Of a stretch of 64,000 nt of DNA, positions 39,186 to 48,913 are shown piece after piece. Source of the DNA: Cyanobium sp. E1_MAG_00006. Its GTDB lineage: Bacteria > Cyanobacteriota > Cyanobacteriia > PCC-6307 > Cyanobiaceae. A program made the translations under genes and the position numbers. How positions within the stretch are numbered: position 1 is the stretch's first letter; each line of letters opens with the position of its first letter. The stretch lies in NCBI GenBank assembly GCA_027488975.1, contig JAIYAQ010000037.1, forward strand, positions 40,382 through 104,381, given 5' to 3'. The notes beneath the pieces are model-generated. The model had not been told where the DNA came from. It saw only the letters and a list, made by a program, of their open reading frames with translations, and did not search any database.

Positions 39186-40340
39186 TCAGCCCTGGGCCAG
39201 CGCTGCAGCGGCGGCTGCCACGCCGGCCCCGCAGCTGCCCTTGTGCAGTCCCAGGTCAGCGAGGGTGGCCTCAATCGCAGCCACGGCGGTGAGCACGTCG
39301 CGGTCGCAGACGAAGCCCAGGTGACCGATGCGGAACACCTTGCCCTTGAGGTGATCCTGGCCGCCGGCCAGCAGGATGTCGAAGCGCTCTTTCACGGCCT
39401 TGCGCATCGCCTCGGCGTCGATGCCTTCGGGGGCCACGGCAGTGATCGCCGGGCTGCCGTGCCCCTCAGCCGCGTAGAGGGGCAGGCCGATGGCCTTCAT
39501 GGCGGCCTGAGCGGCGGCGCGGTGGCGGGCATGGCGGGCGAAGATCGCCTCAAGCCCTTCCTTCTGCATCATCCCCAGAGCGGCTTCCAGGGCGAAGTAG
39601 AGGTTGATCGCCGGGGTGAAGGGGTTGCTGTCGGCTTTGGCGGATTTGCGGTATTTGCCCAGATCCAGATAGAACTTCGGCAGATCGGAGTGCACATAGG
39701 CACTCCAGGCGCGCTCGCTCATGGCCACGAAGGCCAGGCCCGGCGGCATCATGTAGCCCTTCTGCGAGCCGGAGCCGATCACATCGATGCCCCAGGCATC
39801 CATCGGCACGTTGCAGGCACCCAGGCTGGTGACGCAATCCGCGATGGTCAGGGCGGTGCCGTGGGCGCGTACATAGCCGGCGATGGCCTGCAGGTCGTTG
39901 ATCACCCCGGTGGAGGTTTCCGAGTGGGTGAGGATCACGGCCTTGATCGCCTTGCCGGTGTCGGCTTCCAGGGCAGCGCGGAAGGCCTCGGGGTCCAGTG
40001 GCTGGCCCCACTCCGCCTTGATCACCTGCACATCAAGGCCGTAGGCCTTGGCCACCTTCACCCAGCGCTCACCGAACTTGCCGTTGTCGCCGCAGAGAAC
40101 CCGATCGCCCTTGCTGAGCACGTTGATGATGCCGGCCTCCATGGCGGCGGTGCCGCTGCCGGTGATCACCAGCACGTCGCTGCTGGTCTGATGCAGCCAC
40201 TGCAGCTGTTCCGTGGTCCGCTTGACGATCTTCTGGAAGTCGGCGCTGCGGTGGCCGATCGGGTGACGACCCATGGCCTGCAGGACGGTTTCCGGCACCG
40301 GCGTGGGGCCGGGGATCATCAGGGTGAGCTTGTCCTGCAT
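39186..40340 (-). CDS. Serine/alanine-glyoxylate aminotransferase
   Basis: 384 residues from the ATG at 40340 (MQDKLTLMIPGPTPVP). This class V PLP enzyme transaminates glyoxylate to glycine, part of photorespiratory 2-phosphoglycolate recycling. The PLP lysine is in GSGSQKGYMMPPGLAF; other motifs are GSGTAAMEAGI, HSETSTGVINDL and the C-terminal FRIGHLGFV. Older cyanobacterial annotations sometimes call this protein a soluble hydrogenase subunit, which the sequence does not support. It is divergent from cbiD, with a TATGTT -10-like hexamer at 40384-40379. Confidence 0.93.
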   Translation of the reverse strand: MQDKLTLMIPGPTPVPETVLQAMGRHPIGHRSADFQKIVKRTTEQLQWLHQTSSDVLVITGSGTAAMEAGIINVLSKGDRVLCGDNGKFGERWVKVAKAYGLDVQVIKAEWGQPLDPEAFRAALEADTGKAIKAVILTHSETSTGVINDLQAIAGYVRAHGTALTIADCVTSLGACNVPMDAWGIDVIGSGSQKGYMMPPGLAFVAMSERAWSAYVHSDLPKFYLDLGKYRKSAKADSNPFTPAINLYFALEAALGMMQKEGLEAIFARHARHRAAAQAAMKAIGLPLYAAEGHGSPAITAVAPEGIDAEAMRKAVKERFDILLAGGQDHLKGKVFRIGHLGFVCDRDVLTAVAAIEATLADLGLHKGSCGAGVAAAAAALAQG

Positions 40341-40414
40341 GGTGAAGGCGGTGAGCGGCGCGGCTGGGCCAATCAACCAACATAAAAAACGGTCTTCCTG
40401 CTCCGGCTGCTCCG

Positions 40415-41569
40415 ATGGCTGAAACGGGCTACACCCTGCCGGTGTGGGTAGCGGCGGCGGCGCGCTCGGCCCTCGGGCAGCTGCTGGGTGAATCCTTTGT
40501 GGCGCAGCCGATGCTCCGCCTTGATCCCCAGGGCGATCCTCGTGCTGATGGTGTTGACGGTGCCGAGCCCTTCCTCCAGCGGCCGGTGCCGGTGGAGGCG
40601 GCCGCCCTGCTGGCGCCGGGCCGGGCCCTGGCCATGGCGCGCTGCGAGGCGGGCGAAGGGTTGGACCTCACGCGCGGGCTGCGGGTCTGGGTGGAGCTCA
40701 GCTGGCTGGATCCGCCACCGCTGCCCCAGGACGACTGGCTGCAGCTGGAGGCCGGCGAGGGCGCCGGGGTGCATGCGGCCAGCGGCGGCCTCTGTCATTC
40801 GGCCTTCGCTCGGCGCCTGCTGGACTGCAACCTGCGTCCGCACGTGCCGGCGGGCCAGGGTGTGCGGCTGCGGCTCACCCTGCCGCGGGGCCGGGCCCTG
40901 GCTGAGCGCACCAGCAACGCGGCATTCGGCGTGGTGGATGGGCTGGCCCTGATCGGCACCCAGGCCGAGGTGCAGCGCAGCGCCGCCCCCGATCAGCTGG
41001 CGGCGGTGCGGGCCGAGCTGGAGCGCCGGGCTGCTCGTACGGGCGGCTGTCCCGATCTGGTGCTGGTGATCGGCGAGAACGGTCTGGATCTGGCAGCGCA
41101 GCTGGGTGTGTCACCGGCGCTGCTGCTCAAGGCGGGCAACTGGCTCGGGCCTGCCCTCGTGGCGGCGGCGGAGCAGGGGGTGCGGCGGCTATTGCTGTTC
41201 GGCTACCAGGGCAAGCTGATCAAGCTGGCCGGCGGCATCTTCCATACCCACCATCACCTGGCAGACGGCCGCCGCGAAGTGCTCACGGCCCTGGCGGCCC
41301 TGCAGGGCATCCCGGCACCGCAGCTGGCGGCCCTGCATGCCGCCGCCAGCGTTGAGAGCGCCCTGGCGGAGCTGGAGCAGTGGGATGCCGCCGCCGCCGA
41401 GGGGTTGCGCGCCCGTGTGGCGGCGGCGGTGGAGGAGCGCAGTGCCGCCTACCTGGCCCGCTACGGCCAGCATGCCATGACGGTGGGGGCGGTGCTGTTC
41501 GATCGGCAGCGCCGGATCTGCGCCCGGGGGCCGCTGGGTCTTCAGCTGCTGGAGGCCTTTCAGGACTGA
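40415..41569 (+). CDS. cbiD: Cobalt-precorrin-5B C1-methyltransferase CbiD
   Basis: 384 residues. CbiD methylates C1 of cobalt-precorrin-5B in the oxygen-independent cobalamin route. It has the GYTLPVWVAAAARSAL start, the GVHAASGGLCHSAFARRLL block, ERTSNAAFGVVDGLALIGTQ and the C-terminal LLFGYQGKLIKLAGGIFHTHHHLADGRRE segment. Cyanobacterial picoplankton make pseudocobalamin with this pathway. Other cob/cbi genes are not adjacent. It lies 76 bases before guaA, same strand. Confidence 0.93.
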   Translation: MAETGYTLPVWVAAAARSALGQLLGESFVAQPMLRLDPQGDPRADGVDGAEPFLQRPVPVEAAALLAPGRALAMARCEAGEGLDLTRGLRVWVELSWLDPPPLPQDDWLQLEAGEGAGVHAASGGLCHSAFARRLLDCNLRPHVPAGQGVRLRLTLPRGRALAERTSNAAFGVVDGLALIGTQAEVQRSAAPDQLAAVRAELERRAARTGGCPDLVLVIGENGLDLAAQLGVSPALLLKAGNWLGPALVAAAEQGVRRLLLFGYQGKLIKLAGGIFHTHHHLADGRREVLTALAALQGIPAPQLAALHAAASVESALAELEQWDAAAAEGLRARVAAAVEERSAAYLARYGQHAMTVGAVLFDRQRRICARGPLGLQLLEAFQD

Positions 41570-41645
41570 CGTTTGCGATCGGCGCGTTCAGGCCTGAGAT
41601 CTAGGGTGAAGGCACTGCCCGCGGGCCACAGCTGCTGGCCGCTCC

Positions 41646-43241
41646 ATGTCCAACGCGCAACCTTCCGCCATCGGTGAAACCAATCGCTATCCGGCGATCG
41701 TGATTCTCGATTTCGGTTCCCAGTATTCCGAGCTGATCGCCCGGCGTGTGCGGGAAACCGAGGTGTACTCGCTGGTGATGAGCCACAGCACCAGCGCCGA
41801 AGAGCTCAGAGCCATCAATCCCCGCGGCATCATCCTCAGCGGCGGCCCCAGTTCGGTCTATGCCGACTATGCGCCCCAATGCGATCCCGAGCTCTGGGAG
41901 CTCGGAATTCCCGTGCTGGGCGTCTGCTACGGCATGCAGCTGATGGTGCAGCAGCTGGGTGGATCCGTGGTGGCGGCCGGCCGCGCCGAGTACGGCAAGG
42001 CACCGCTGGAGGTGGACGACCCCACCGATCTGCTCACCAACGTCGACGAGGGCTCGACGATGTGGATGAGCCATGGCGATTCGGTGGAGCGGCTGCCGGA
42101 TGGCTTTGTGCGCCTGGCGCACACCGCCAACACTCCCGAGGCGGCGGTCGCCGATCACCAGCGCCGTCTCTATGGCGTGCAGTTCCACCCGGAGGTGGTG
42201 CATTCGGTGTGCGGCATGGCCCTGCTGCGCAACTTCGTGTATCACATCTGCGGCTGTGTGCCCGACTGGACCACGGCCGCCTTCATCGACGAAGCGGTGG
42301 CGGATGTGCGTCGCCAGGTGGGCGGCAAGCGGGTGCTGCTGGCACTCTCCGGTGGTGTGGATTCCTCCACCCTCGCCTTTCTGCTGCACAAGGCGATCGG
42401 TGATCAGCTCACCTGCATGTTCATCGATCAGGGCTTCATGCGCAAAGGCGAGCCGGAGTTCCTGATGGATTTCTTCGATCGCAAATTCCACATCCGCGTC
42501 GAGTACATCAACGCCCGTGAGCGCTTCATCAACAAGCTGGCGGGTATCACCGATCCGGAGGAGAAACGCAAGCTGATCGGCACGGAATTCATCCGCGTGT
42601 TCGAGGAGGAGAGCAAGCGCCTCGGCCCCTTCGACTACCTGGCTCAGGGCACGCTCTACCCCGATGTGATCGAGAGTGCCGGCACCAACGTCGACCCCAA
42701 GACCGGCGAGCGGGTGGCGGTGAAGATCAAGAGCCACCACAACGTCGGTGGTCTGCCCAAGGATCTGCAGTTCAAGCTCGTTGAACCGCTGCGCAAGCTG
42801 TTCAAAGATGAGGTGCGCAAGGTGGGCCGCTCCCTCGGCCTGCCTGAGGAGATCGTCGGTCGCCATCCCTTCCCGGGCCCGGGCCTGGCGATCCGCATCC
42901 TCGGTGAGGTGACCGACGAGAAGCTCGACATCCTGCGTGATGCCGACCTGATCGTGCGCGAGGAGGTCAAAGAGGCCGGTCTGTATCACGAGATCTGGCA
43001 GGCCTTCGCCGTCTTGCTGCCGGTGCGAAGCGTGGGCGTGATGGGCGACAAGCGCACCTACGCCTTCCCGGTGGTGCTGCGCTGCGTGTCGTCGGAGGAC
43101 GGCATGACGGCCGACTGGTCGCGCCTGCCTTACGACTTGATGGAGACGATCTCCAACCGCATCGTCAATGAGGTGAAGGGGGTGAATCGGGTGGTGCTCG
43201 ACATCACCAGCAAGCCCCCCGGCACGATCGAGTGGGAGTGA
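41646..43241 (+). CDS. guaA: GMP synthase (glutamine-hydrolysing)
   Basis: 531 residues. GuaA converts XMP to GMP. The N-terminal class I glutamine amidotransferase has the catalytic Cys in GVCYGMQL and the His/Glu pair in [10 protein letters not shown]. The ATP pyrophosphatase domain has the P-loop [13 protein letters not shown]; the dimerisation domain has [22 protein letters not shown] and the end KPPGTIEWE. All expected residues are present. Confidence 0.98.
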   Translation: MSNAQPSAIGETNRYPAIVILDFGSQYSELIARRVRETEVYSLVMSHSTSAEELRAINPRGIILSGGPSSVYADYAPQCDPELWELGIPVLGVCYGMQLMVQQLGGSVVAAGRAEYGKAPLEVDDPTDLLTNVDEGSTMWMSHGDSVERLPDGFVRLAHTANTPEAAVADHQRRLYGVQFHPEVVHSVCGMALLRNFVYHICGCVPDWTTAAFIDEAVADVRRQVGGKRVLLALSGGVDSSTLAFLLHKAIGDQLTCMFIDQGFMRKGEPEFLMDFFDRKFHIRVEYINARERFINKLAGITDPEEKRKLIGTEFIRVFEEESKRLGPFDYLAQGTLYPDVIESAGTNVDPKTGERVAVKIKSHHNVGGLPKDLQFKLVEPLRKLFKDEVRKVGRSLGLPEEIVGRHPFPGPGLAIRILGEVTDEKLDILRDADLIVREEVKEAGLYHEIWQAFAVLLPVRSVGVMGDKRTYAFPVVLRCVSSEDGMTADWSRLPYDLMETISNRIVNEVKGVNRVVLDITSKPPGTIEWE

Positions 43242-43263
43242 GGCTCGACCTTCGGGTCTGCCC

Positions 43264-43944
43264 ATGGCCAGCGTCCGGGGGCTTCGTTACCCTCGGGGCC
43301 CCGGCCTTGCAGCCTTGACCGCCGCCCCCCAGCAGGACCTCCAGCTGCAGCGCCGCCTCCAGCAGGACAGCATCGAGGTGGCCGGCAAGGTGGTCTACCT
43401 CAACCCTTTCCTCTACTGGCGACGCTTCGACGCCAACACCGACCGTTGGCTGCGGGAGCCTGGTCAACTGCCAGAGGATCAGATCGCCCTCAACCGGCTG
43501 CGCTTCTTCCCAGAGCTGGCCTGGGACCTTCTCAGTGACGAGGAGCTGGCCATCAAGGATGGGGCGGTGGAGATGTTCCTGAAGAGCCTCGAGCTGATCA
43601 GCACCTTCAATCCTGAGCTCACCCCCGGCCAGCTTCTGGAGGTGGAGCGCAAGATGGCCGTCACCAAGAAGCGGGCCTTCGAGCGCTGGGTGGCCCGGTC
43701 CCTCAGGCGGCGGCAGCAGCAGCAGGTGAGCGAACGCCGACGCTTTGATCGTGAGCGTCTGCTGCGGGACTGGGGCGAATGGCTGCTGCTGCCGGTGACC
43801 CGCCAGGCCCTGGTTCCGATCTCGGCTCTGATGGTGGTGGCCGCCGCGGCGGGCTGGTGGTTCGGTGCGCAGCAGTTCTGCCGTCAGCAGATCGTGCAGC
43901 CCGGCATCGAGGCCCCGGCTCCTGCCGCTCTGCCCCAGCCCTGA
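43264..43944 (+). CDS. Membrane-anchored protein, unknown
   Basis: 226 residues from ATG 43264. The central part (about residues 40-175) is a soluble, highly charged helical domain with VVYLNPFLYWRRFDANTDRWL, EDQIALNRLRFFPELAWDLLSDEELAIKDGAVEMFLKSLEL and an Arg/Gln-rich helix. One membrane span lies near 180-200 (LVPISALMVVAAAAGWWFG), leaving a short Pro-rich end. The constrained central segment suggests a conserved picocyanobacterial protein, but I recognise no family. It starts 22 bases after guaA. Confidence 0.75.
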   Translation: MASVRGLRYPRGPGLAALTAAPQQDLQLQRRLQQDSIEVAGKVVYLNPFLYWRRFDANTDRWLREPGQLPEDQIALNRLRFFPELAWDLLSDEELAIKDGAVEMFLKSLELISTFNPELTPGQLLEVERKMAVTKKRAFERWVARSLRRRQQQQVSERRRFDRERLLRDWGEWLLLPVTRQALVPISALMVVAAAAGWWFGAQQFCRQQIVQPGIEAPAPAALPQP

Positions 43945-44006
43945 AGACCCGCCGGTCTCCACGAGGCGTCAGACTGGGGAGCCAAGGTTCCGGCTGCCGG
44001 TTCGCG

Positions 44007-44417
44007 ATGGCCACCGATCCCTTCGAAGCACTCCGGCTCACCCTCATGCAGGACGTGCTGCCTGTGGGCATGGCCGTTGTGGAGAGGGCGCGCCGCGGTG
44101 GCCCCCGTGAGGTGGCGGAGGCGTTCACGGCCCGTGAAGATCCCCTCGGTGGGTTGCGCGAGGAGGGTGATGCCGCGGCCCGTGAGCTGCGTGACAGCCT
44201 TGACCGCCTCCAGCCCGGCCTGGGCAATCCGGTGATGCGGGTGCACGTGCGCGACATACCTGACCCCGCGTCCGAGGGCGTCGCCGTCGCCGCGAGTGGA
44301 CCTGCTGCCGCTGCTGAGCCGAACGCCGACGACGACCGTCAGGCGCTGCAGTCCACCCTGGCCAGGATCGCTGAACGGCTGGCGCTGCTGGAGCAGAGCC
44401 TCAGCACGCCGGGCTGA
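44007..44417 (+). CDS. Small protein, unknown
   Basis: 136 residues from ATG 44007 (MATDPFEALRLTLMQDVLPVGMAVVERARRG). The N-terminal helix is followed by FTAREDPLGGLREEGDAAARELRDSLDRLQPGLGNPVMRVHV, a constrained segment, then an Ala-rich linker and a Leu-rich C-terminal helix suited to oligomerisation. No domain is recognised. It ends five bases before the PBP2 gene, so it may be co-transcribed with it. Confidence 0.68.
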   Translation: MATDPFEALRLTLMQDVLPVGMAVVERARRGGPREVAEAFTAREDPLGGLREEGDAAARELRDSLDRLQPGLGNPVMRVHVRDIPDPASEGVAVAASGPAAAAEPNADDDRQALQSTLARIAERLALLEQSLSTPG

Positions 44418-44422
44418 CAGCG

Positions 44423-46186
44423 GTGGCGCTGCTTCCCACGGCCAATCGGCACAGCGGCATGCAGAAGCAGCCGGCGATTCTGCTGGCGCTGGTGGTGCTG
44501 TTCGCCGCGGCCATGGGGGTACGTCTGGTCTGGCTGCAACTGGTGCAGGGGGCCGAGAACCGTGCCCGGGCCGACGAGAACCGCATCCGTCTGGTTCCGC
44601 GTCAGCCGATGCGAGGCCGGATTCTCGATCGCCATGGCCAGGTGCTGGTGTCGAGCCGGCTCACCTACAACCTCTACATCCAGCCCCGCCAGGTGAGTGA
44701 CGCCCAGTGGCCCTCCCTGCGCGACCGTCTGGCCAAGGTGCTTGGCATCCCTGTTGCCAGGCTTGATCAGCAGCGCCGTGACGGCCACAACAACGAGGGC
44801 TATCGCATCGAGCTGGCCAGCAATCTCCGCCCGGAGCAGGTTCTGCGCTTCCGCGAGCAGGCGGCCACCCTCACAGGTGCCGAGGTGGATGTGGACTATC
44901 TGCGGGCCTATCCCTACGGCAGCCTCGGGGCCCACGTGCTCGGCTACACCAGTCCGATCACCGCTGAGGAATACGACCGGCTGGAGCCCAAGGGCTATCG
45001 GATGCAGGACCGCACCGGTCGCAGCGGCATCGAGAACGCCTTCGAGTCGCATCTGCGCGGCGAATGGGGTGGCCAGCAGCTGGAGGTGAACGCCGCCGGT
45101 GAAGTGCAGCGGGTGCTGGGCGACAAGCAGGCCCGCGCCGGCAAGGATCTCCGCCTCACCCTCGATCTCGAGCTGCAGCGGACCGCTGAACGCGCTCTGG
45201 CCAGCGTGCGCAAGGGGGCGATCGTGGCCATGGATCCCCAGACCGGCGCGATCCGCGCCATGGCCAGCCGGCCCAATTTCGATCCGAACATCTTCTCCAC
45301 CGGTCCGACCGTGGCCGAGTGGAACGCCCTGGGGGGGCCGGACGCGCCGATGCTCAACCGGGCCTTCCAGGGATTTCCGCCGGCCAGCACCTTCAAGTTG
45401 GTCACCACCATCGCCGGCATCGAATCGGGTCACTACGACGAGAACAGCACCGTGCCGACGATGAACTCCTTCTGCTACCACGGTCAGTGCTATGGCGATC
45501 ACGGAAGCTATGGAGCCATCGGCTTCCCGATGGCTCTGGCTGTGAGCAGCAACACCTTCTACTACCAGGTGGGATTGAAGGTGGGTCCCACGGAGCTGTT
45601 CCGGGAGGCGCGGCGCTTCGGCTATGGCCAGCGCACCGGCATTGAACTCAAGGATGAGGATGGTGCTGGTCTGCTGGGCGATCAGGCCTGGAAGAAGAAG
45701 GTCTATGGCGAGCCGTGGACCTCGGTGGACACGATCAGCTCCTCCATCGGGCAGGGCCCGGTGCTCGTCACTCCGCTGCAGATGGCCAGGCTCTATGCCG
45801 CGGTGGCCAATGGCGGCTGGCTGGTGACACCGCACGTTGTCGAGCGGCCCACGCCGCGGCGCTGGCTGGGGCTCAAGCCGGCGACGTTGCGGTCGCTGCG
45901 CAAGGGTTTGCGCATGGTGGTGACCCAGGGAACGGCCAAGATCCTCAACGATCCCAGCCTGCCGCCCGTGGCCGGCAAGACCGGCACGGGTGAGGATCCG
46001 CCGCGGCCTGATCATGCCTGGTTCGGCGGTTACGCCCCGGCCGGGAAGCCCACGCTGGTGATCGTGGCCTTCGGTGAGAACAGTGGTGGCTATGGCGGCA
46101 CCGTGGCCGCCCCGATGGTGAAGGCGTTGATGACCACCTGGTTCCGGGGCAACGTGCCGGAGGCACAGTCGCGCGCCGGCGGTTGA
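44423..46186 (+). CDS. mrdA: Penicillin-binding protein 2 (elongasome transpeptidase)
   Basis: 587 residues. A single N-terminal membrane span (about 18-38) is followed by the PBP dimerisation domain (RGRILDRHGQVLVSSRLTYNLYI) and the transpeptidase domain. The catalytic motifs are SxxK in PPASTFKL, SxN in AVSSNTFYY and KTG in AGKTGTGEDPP. PBP2 cross-links peptidoglycan during side-wall elongation with RodA, which is not in the window. The gene ends 12 bases before the convergent SqdX stop. Confidence 0.93.
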   Translation: MALLPTANRHSGMQKQPAILLALVVLFAAAMGVRLVWLQLVQGAENRARADENRIRLVPRQPMRGRILDRHGQVLVSSRLTYNLYIQPRQVSDAQWPSLRDRLAKVLGIPVARLDQQRRDGHNNEGYRIELASNLRPEQVLRFREQAATLTGAEVDVDYLRAYPYGSLGAHVLGYTSPITAEEYDRLEPKGYRMQDRTGRSGIENAFESHLRGEWGGQQLEVNAAGEVQRVLGDKQARAGKDLRLTLDLELQRTAERALASVRKGAIVAMDPQTGAIRAMASRPNFDPNIFSTGPTVAEWNALGGPDAPMLNRAFQGFPPASTFKLVTTIAGIESGHYDENSTVPTMNSFCYHGQCYGDHGSYGAIGFPMALAVSSNTFYYQVGLKVGPTELFREARRFGYGQRTGIELKDEDGAGLLGDQAWKKKVYGEPWTSVDTISSSIGQGPVLVTPLQMARLYAAVANGGWLVTPHVVERPTPRRWLGLKPATLRSLRKGLRMVVTQGTAKILNDPSLPPVAGKTGTGEDPPRPDHAWFGGYAPAGKPTLVIVAFGENSGGYGGTVAAPMVKALMTTWFRGNVPEAQSRAGG

Positions 46187-46198
46187 TCGGCCTGGGGC

Positions 46199-47350
46199 TT
46201 AACCGGCCAGGGCGGGGCTGCGCTGCTGGCTGAGCACCTGGCGGTAGTAGCCGCGCAGTTGTTCTGTGGCGCCGGCCCAGCCCCAGCGCTCGGCCTCCTC
46301 GCGGGCATTCCGCCGCAGCTGCTCCCGCTGGCCAGGGTCCCCCAGCAGCCGCCGGGTGGCGGCGGCCAGGCTGCCCGCGCCGCCATCGGGACCATCGGGT
46401 TCGTAGAGGCAGCCATTCACTCCGTCGCTGACGATGTCCGGGATGCCGCCGCGGTTGGCTCCCACCACGGGGCAGCCGGCGGCCATGGCCTCCAGCAGCA
46501 CAAGGCCGAGGGTTTCGGTGCTGCTTGGGAACAGGAAGGCATCGGCGCTGGCGTAGGCGCTGGCGAGTTCCTCGCCGGCCAGGTAGCCCACGAAGTGGGC
46601 GGCGCTGCCGGCGAACAGGCTCTCCAGCTGCTGGCGGTAGGGGCCATCGCCCACCAGGGCCAGGCGTGCCTCGGGCATGGCATCAAGCACCGGTCGAATG
46701 CGCTCGATCTGCTTCTCGGCTGAGAGGCGGCCGATATAGAGCAGCAGCTGGCCGCAGTCGCTCCGGCCGGCCAGTAGACGCTGGCGCATGGCGTCGCTGC
46801 GCAGCTCGGGTCGGAACAGGTCGGTGTCCACCCCCCGTTGCCACAGGGCCGTGTGCTGGATGCCCTTCTCGCTCAGCTCGGCCACCATCGCCGTGGAGGT
46901 GCAGAGATTGAGCTGGGCCTGGTTGTGGGCGGCCTTGAGCAGCTCCCACAGCACCGGCTCGAGCATGCCGAGGCCGTAGTGCTCCAGGTATTTGGGCAGA
47001 TGGGTGTGGTAGCTGGCCACCAGGGGGTAGCCCTTGGTCTTGGCCAGCCAGATGCCCCCGAGCCCCAGCACGGCGGGGTTCACAACGTGCACCAGATCAG
47101 GCCCGAAGGCCTCGAGTCCTTCCGACACCATCGGCCGCGGCAGGGCCAGTTTCAGTTCGGGATAGAGGGGCAGCGGCATGGCCGGCACGCCGAGCACCTG
47201 CGCACCCATGTAAGTGTCTGGAGCACCCTCCGGGCAGACGATCAGCACCTCATCGCCGGCCGCCACCAGGTGCTGCACCGTTTTGGTGAGGCGGGTGACG
47301 ATGCCGTCGACCTTGGGCAGAAAGGTCTCGGTGAAGAGGGCAATCTTCAA
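46199..47350 (-). CDS. sqdX: SqdX-type sulfoquinovosyl diacylglycerol synthase
   Basis: 383 residues from a TTG start at 47350 (LKIALFTETFLP). It is a GT4-type glycosyltransferase that moves sulfoquinovose from UDP to diacylglycerol. Visible are FTETFLPKVDGIVTRL, SYHTHLPKYLEHYGLG, RGVDTDLFRPE, YIGRLSAEKQI and the sugar-nucleotide site PSSTETLGLVLLEAMAAG. The frame is open 165 bases upstream, but that region is not family sequence. sqdB lies 67 bases upstream on the same strand, so sqdB-sqdX form the sulfolipid operon. Confidence 0.92.
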   Translation of the reverse strand: MKIALFTETFLPKVDGIVTRLTKTVQHLVAAGDEVLIVCPEGAPDTYMGAQVLGVPAMPLPLYPELKLALPRPMVSEGLEAFGPDLVHVVNPAVLGLGGIWLAKTKGYPLVASYHTHLPKYLEHYGLGMLEPVLWELLKAAHNQAQLNLCTSTAMVAELSEKGIQHTALWQRGVDTDLFRPELRSDAMRQRLLAGRSDCGQLLLYIGRLSAEKQIERIRPVLDAMPEARLALVGDGPYRQQLESLFAGSAAHFVGYLAGEELASAYASADAFLFPSSTETLGLVLLEAMAAGCPVVGANRGGIPDIVSDGVNGCLYEPDGPDGGAGSLAAATRRLLGDPGQREQLRRNAREEAERWGWAGATEQLRGYYRQVLSQQRSPALAG

Positions 47351-47417
47351 GGACGGGGACCGAGGCGGAGGTCGACGGAGCTGGTCGGGTGGAGCGGCCG
47401 GGTTCAGGCGTTGCAGA

Positions 47418-48611
47418 TCAGGCCTTGTGGATCGCCTTGGCCTGGGTCTGTGTCCAGGCGGAGACGCAGGGGATGCGGCTGCGGTCGCAGCGGTCGGCCC
47501 AGCGGCGGGCCACATCCACCACCTCGGCCAGCAGTCCGTTGTCGAGGGTGGTGGGGTTGAGGCCCAGCTCGATGAAGCAGCGGTTGTCGACGATCAGATC
47601 GTTCTCGACCGCCTCGTTGCGGGGGTTCGGCAGATAGTTGATCTCGGCGCCGGTCAGGCCGGCCACTTTGCGGGCCAGTTCACCCACCTGGTGGCTCTCG
47701 GTCATCTGGTTGAAGATCTTCACCCGCTCACCGCGGCTGGGGGGGTTTTCCAGGGCCAGCTGCACGCACTTCACCGAGTCGCGGATGTGGATGAAGGCAC
47801 GGGTCTGCCCGCCGGTGCCGTGCACGGTGAGGGGGTACCCGATCGCTGCCTGCATCAGGAAGCGGTTGAGCACTGTGCCGTAGTCACCGTCGTAGTCGAA
47901 GCGGTTGGTGAGGCGCGGGTCGCGGTCGGTGGCTTCGGTGTTGGTGCCCCAGACGATGCCCTGGTGCAGATCGGTGATGCGGACCTGATCGTTCTTGTTG
48001 TAGTAGAGGAAGAGCAGCTGATCGAGCGTCTTGGTCATGTGGTAGACGCTGCCTGGGCTGGCCGGGTGCAGGATCTCCTCCTCAAAGCGGCTGCCGTCCG
48101 GCTGGGGCACCTCCACCTTCAGGTAGCCCTCGGGGATGGTGGCGCCGCGGTGGGAGCCGTAGCCGTACACGCCCATCGTGCCCAGGTGGACGATGTGAAT
48201 GTCGAGACCGCTTTCGACGATCGCGGCCAGCAGGTTGTGGGTGCCGTTGACGTTGTTGTCAACGGTGTAGCGCTTGGTGGCGCTGCTCTTCATCGAATAG
48301 GGCGCAGCCCGCTGTTCGGCGAAGTGCACCACGGCGTCGGGCTTCTCCGCCAGCAGCAGGTCGAGGAGGCGCTGGTATTCGTGGGCGAGGTCCAGCAGCT
48401 CGAAGCGCATCGGCCTCCCACCGGTCTGCTCCCAGGCCCGCAGCCGGTCGGGCATGGTGGCGATCGGCGTGAGCGACTCGACAGCCAGATCAACGTCGAT
48501 CTTGCGGCGGCTGAGGTTGTCGACGATCAGCACGTCGTGGCCCTGATCGGCCAGGTTCACCGCACAGGGCCAGCCGCAGAAGCCGTCGCCACCGAGAACG
48601 AGAACCTTCAC
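47418..48611 (-). CDS. sqdB: UDP-sulfoquinovose synthase
   Basis: 397 residues. SqdB makes UDP-sulfoquinovose from UDP-glucose and sulfite. It is an extended SDR: the Rossmann motif is LVLGGDGFCGWP, the conserved Thr is in HLGTMGVYGYG, and the catalytic Tyr/Lys pair is in YHMTKTLDQLL. The segment GIVWGTNTEAT and the end matching NPRNEAVENDL are typical. Sulfolipid is a thylakoid lipid that spares phosphate. sqdX lies downstream. Confidence 0.96.
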   Translation of the reverse strand: MKVLVLGGDGFCGWPCAVNLADQGHDVLIVDNLSRRKIDVDLAVESLTPIATMPDRLRAWEQTGGRPMRFELLDLAHEYQRLLDLLLAEKPDAVVHFAEQRAAPYSMKSSATKRYTVDNNVNGTHNLLAAIVESGLDIHIVHLGTMGVYGYGSHRGATIPEGYLKVEVPQPDGSRFEEEILHPASPGSVYHMTKTLDQLLFLYYNKNDQVRITDLHQGIVWGTNTEATDRDPRLTNRFDYDGDYGTVLNRFLMQAAIGYPLTVHGTGGQTRAFIHIRDSVKCVQLALENPPSRGERVKIFNQMTESHQVGELARKVAGLTGAEINYLPNPRNEAVENDLIVDNRCFIELGLNPTTLDNGLLAEVVDVARRWADRCDRSRIPCVSAWTQTQAKAIHKA

Positions 48612-48679
48612 CGCTGTGCTCCTCTGAACGCGCGAACCGAACAGGAGTCCGCCCCGTCAGGGCAAGCTACTACAGGGAT

Positions 48680-48844
48680 TCAGCTGATCAAGGCGGCCAC
48701 CGCCATCAGGGCCAGAACCAGCAGGCCACCGCCGATGAGCAGCAGCCGGCTGCTGCTGCTGGTCTCACCCACCTCCATCACCTGCATGCGGGGTTCCTTG
48801 GCGAAGGCGTTCAACCTGCCGCCGTCCTCTTGGGTGACCTGCAT
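48680..48844 (-). CDS. psb34: Psb34/Ssl1498-family photosystem II assembly protein
   Basis: 54 residues from the ATG at 48844 (MQVTQEDGGRLNAFAKEPRM). The N-terminal motif EDGGRLNAFAKEP followed by one C-terminal membrane span (RLLLIGGGLLVLALMAVAALI) is the layout of the cyanobacterial Ssl1498/Psb34 family, which binds CP47-containing photosystem II assembly intermediates and affects Hlip binding. A start at 48895 would add 17 residues without family character. It lies between thiG and sqdB on the same strand. Assignment is from the short motif and topology. Confidence 0.78.
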   Translation of the reverse strand: MQVTQEDGGRLNAFAKEPRMQVMEVGETSSSSRLLLIGGGLLVLALMAVAALIS

Positions 48845-48913
48845 GGCCCTGGGATGTGTGTCACGAGACAGTACGGATGTCAGGCCGCTGTGCATTGCCG
48901 CCGCGACGAAGCT

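Noticed and set aside
39186..40340. Annotation of the aminotransferase as a soluble hydrogenase subunit
   Set aside because: The PLP-lysine motif and full class V aminotransferase pattern leave no room for a hydrogenase; no metal ligands are present.
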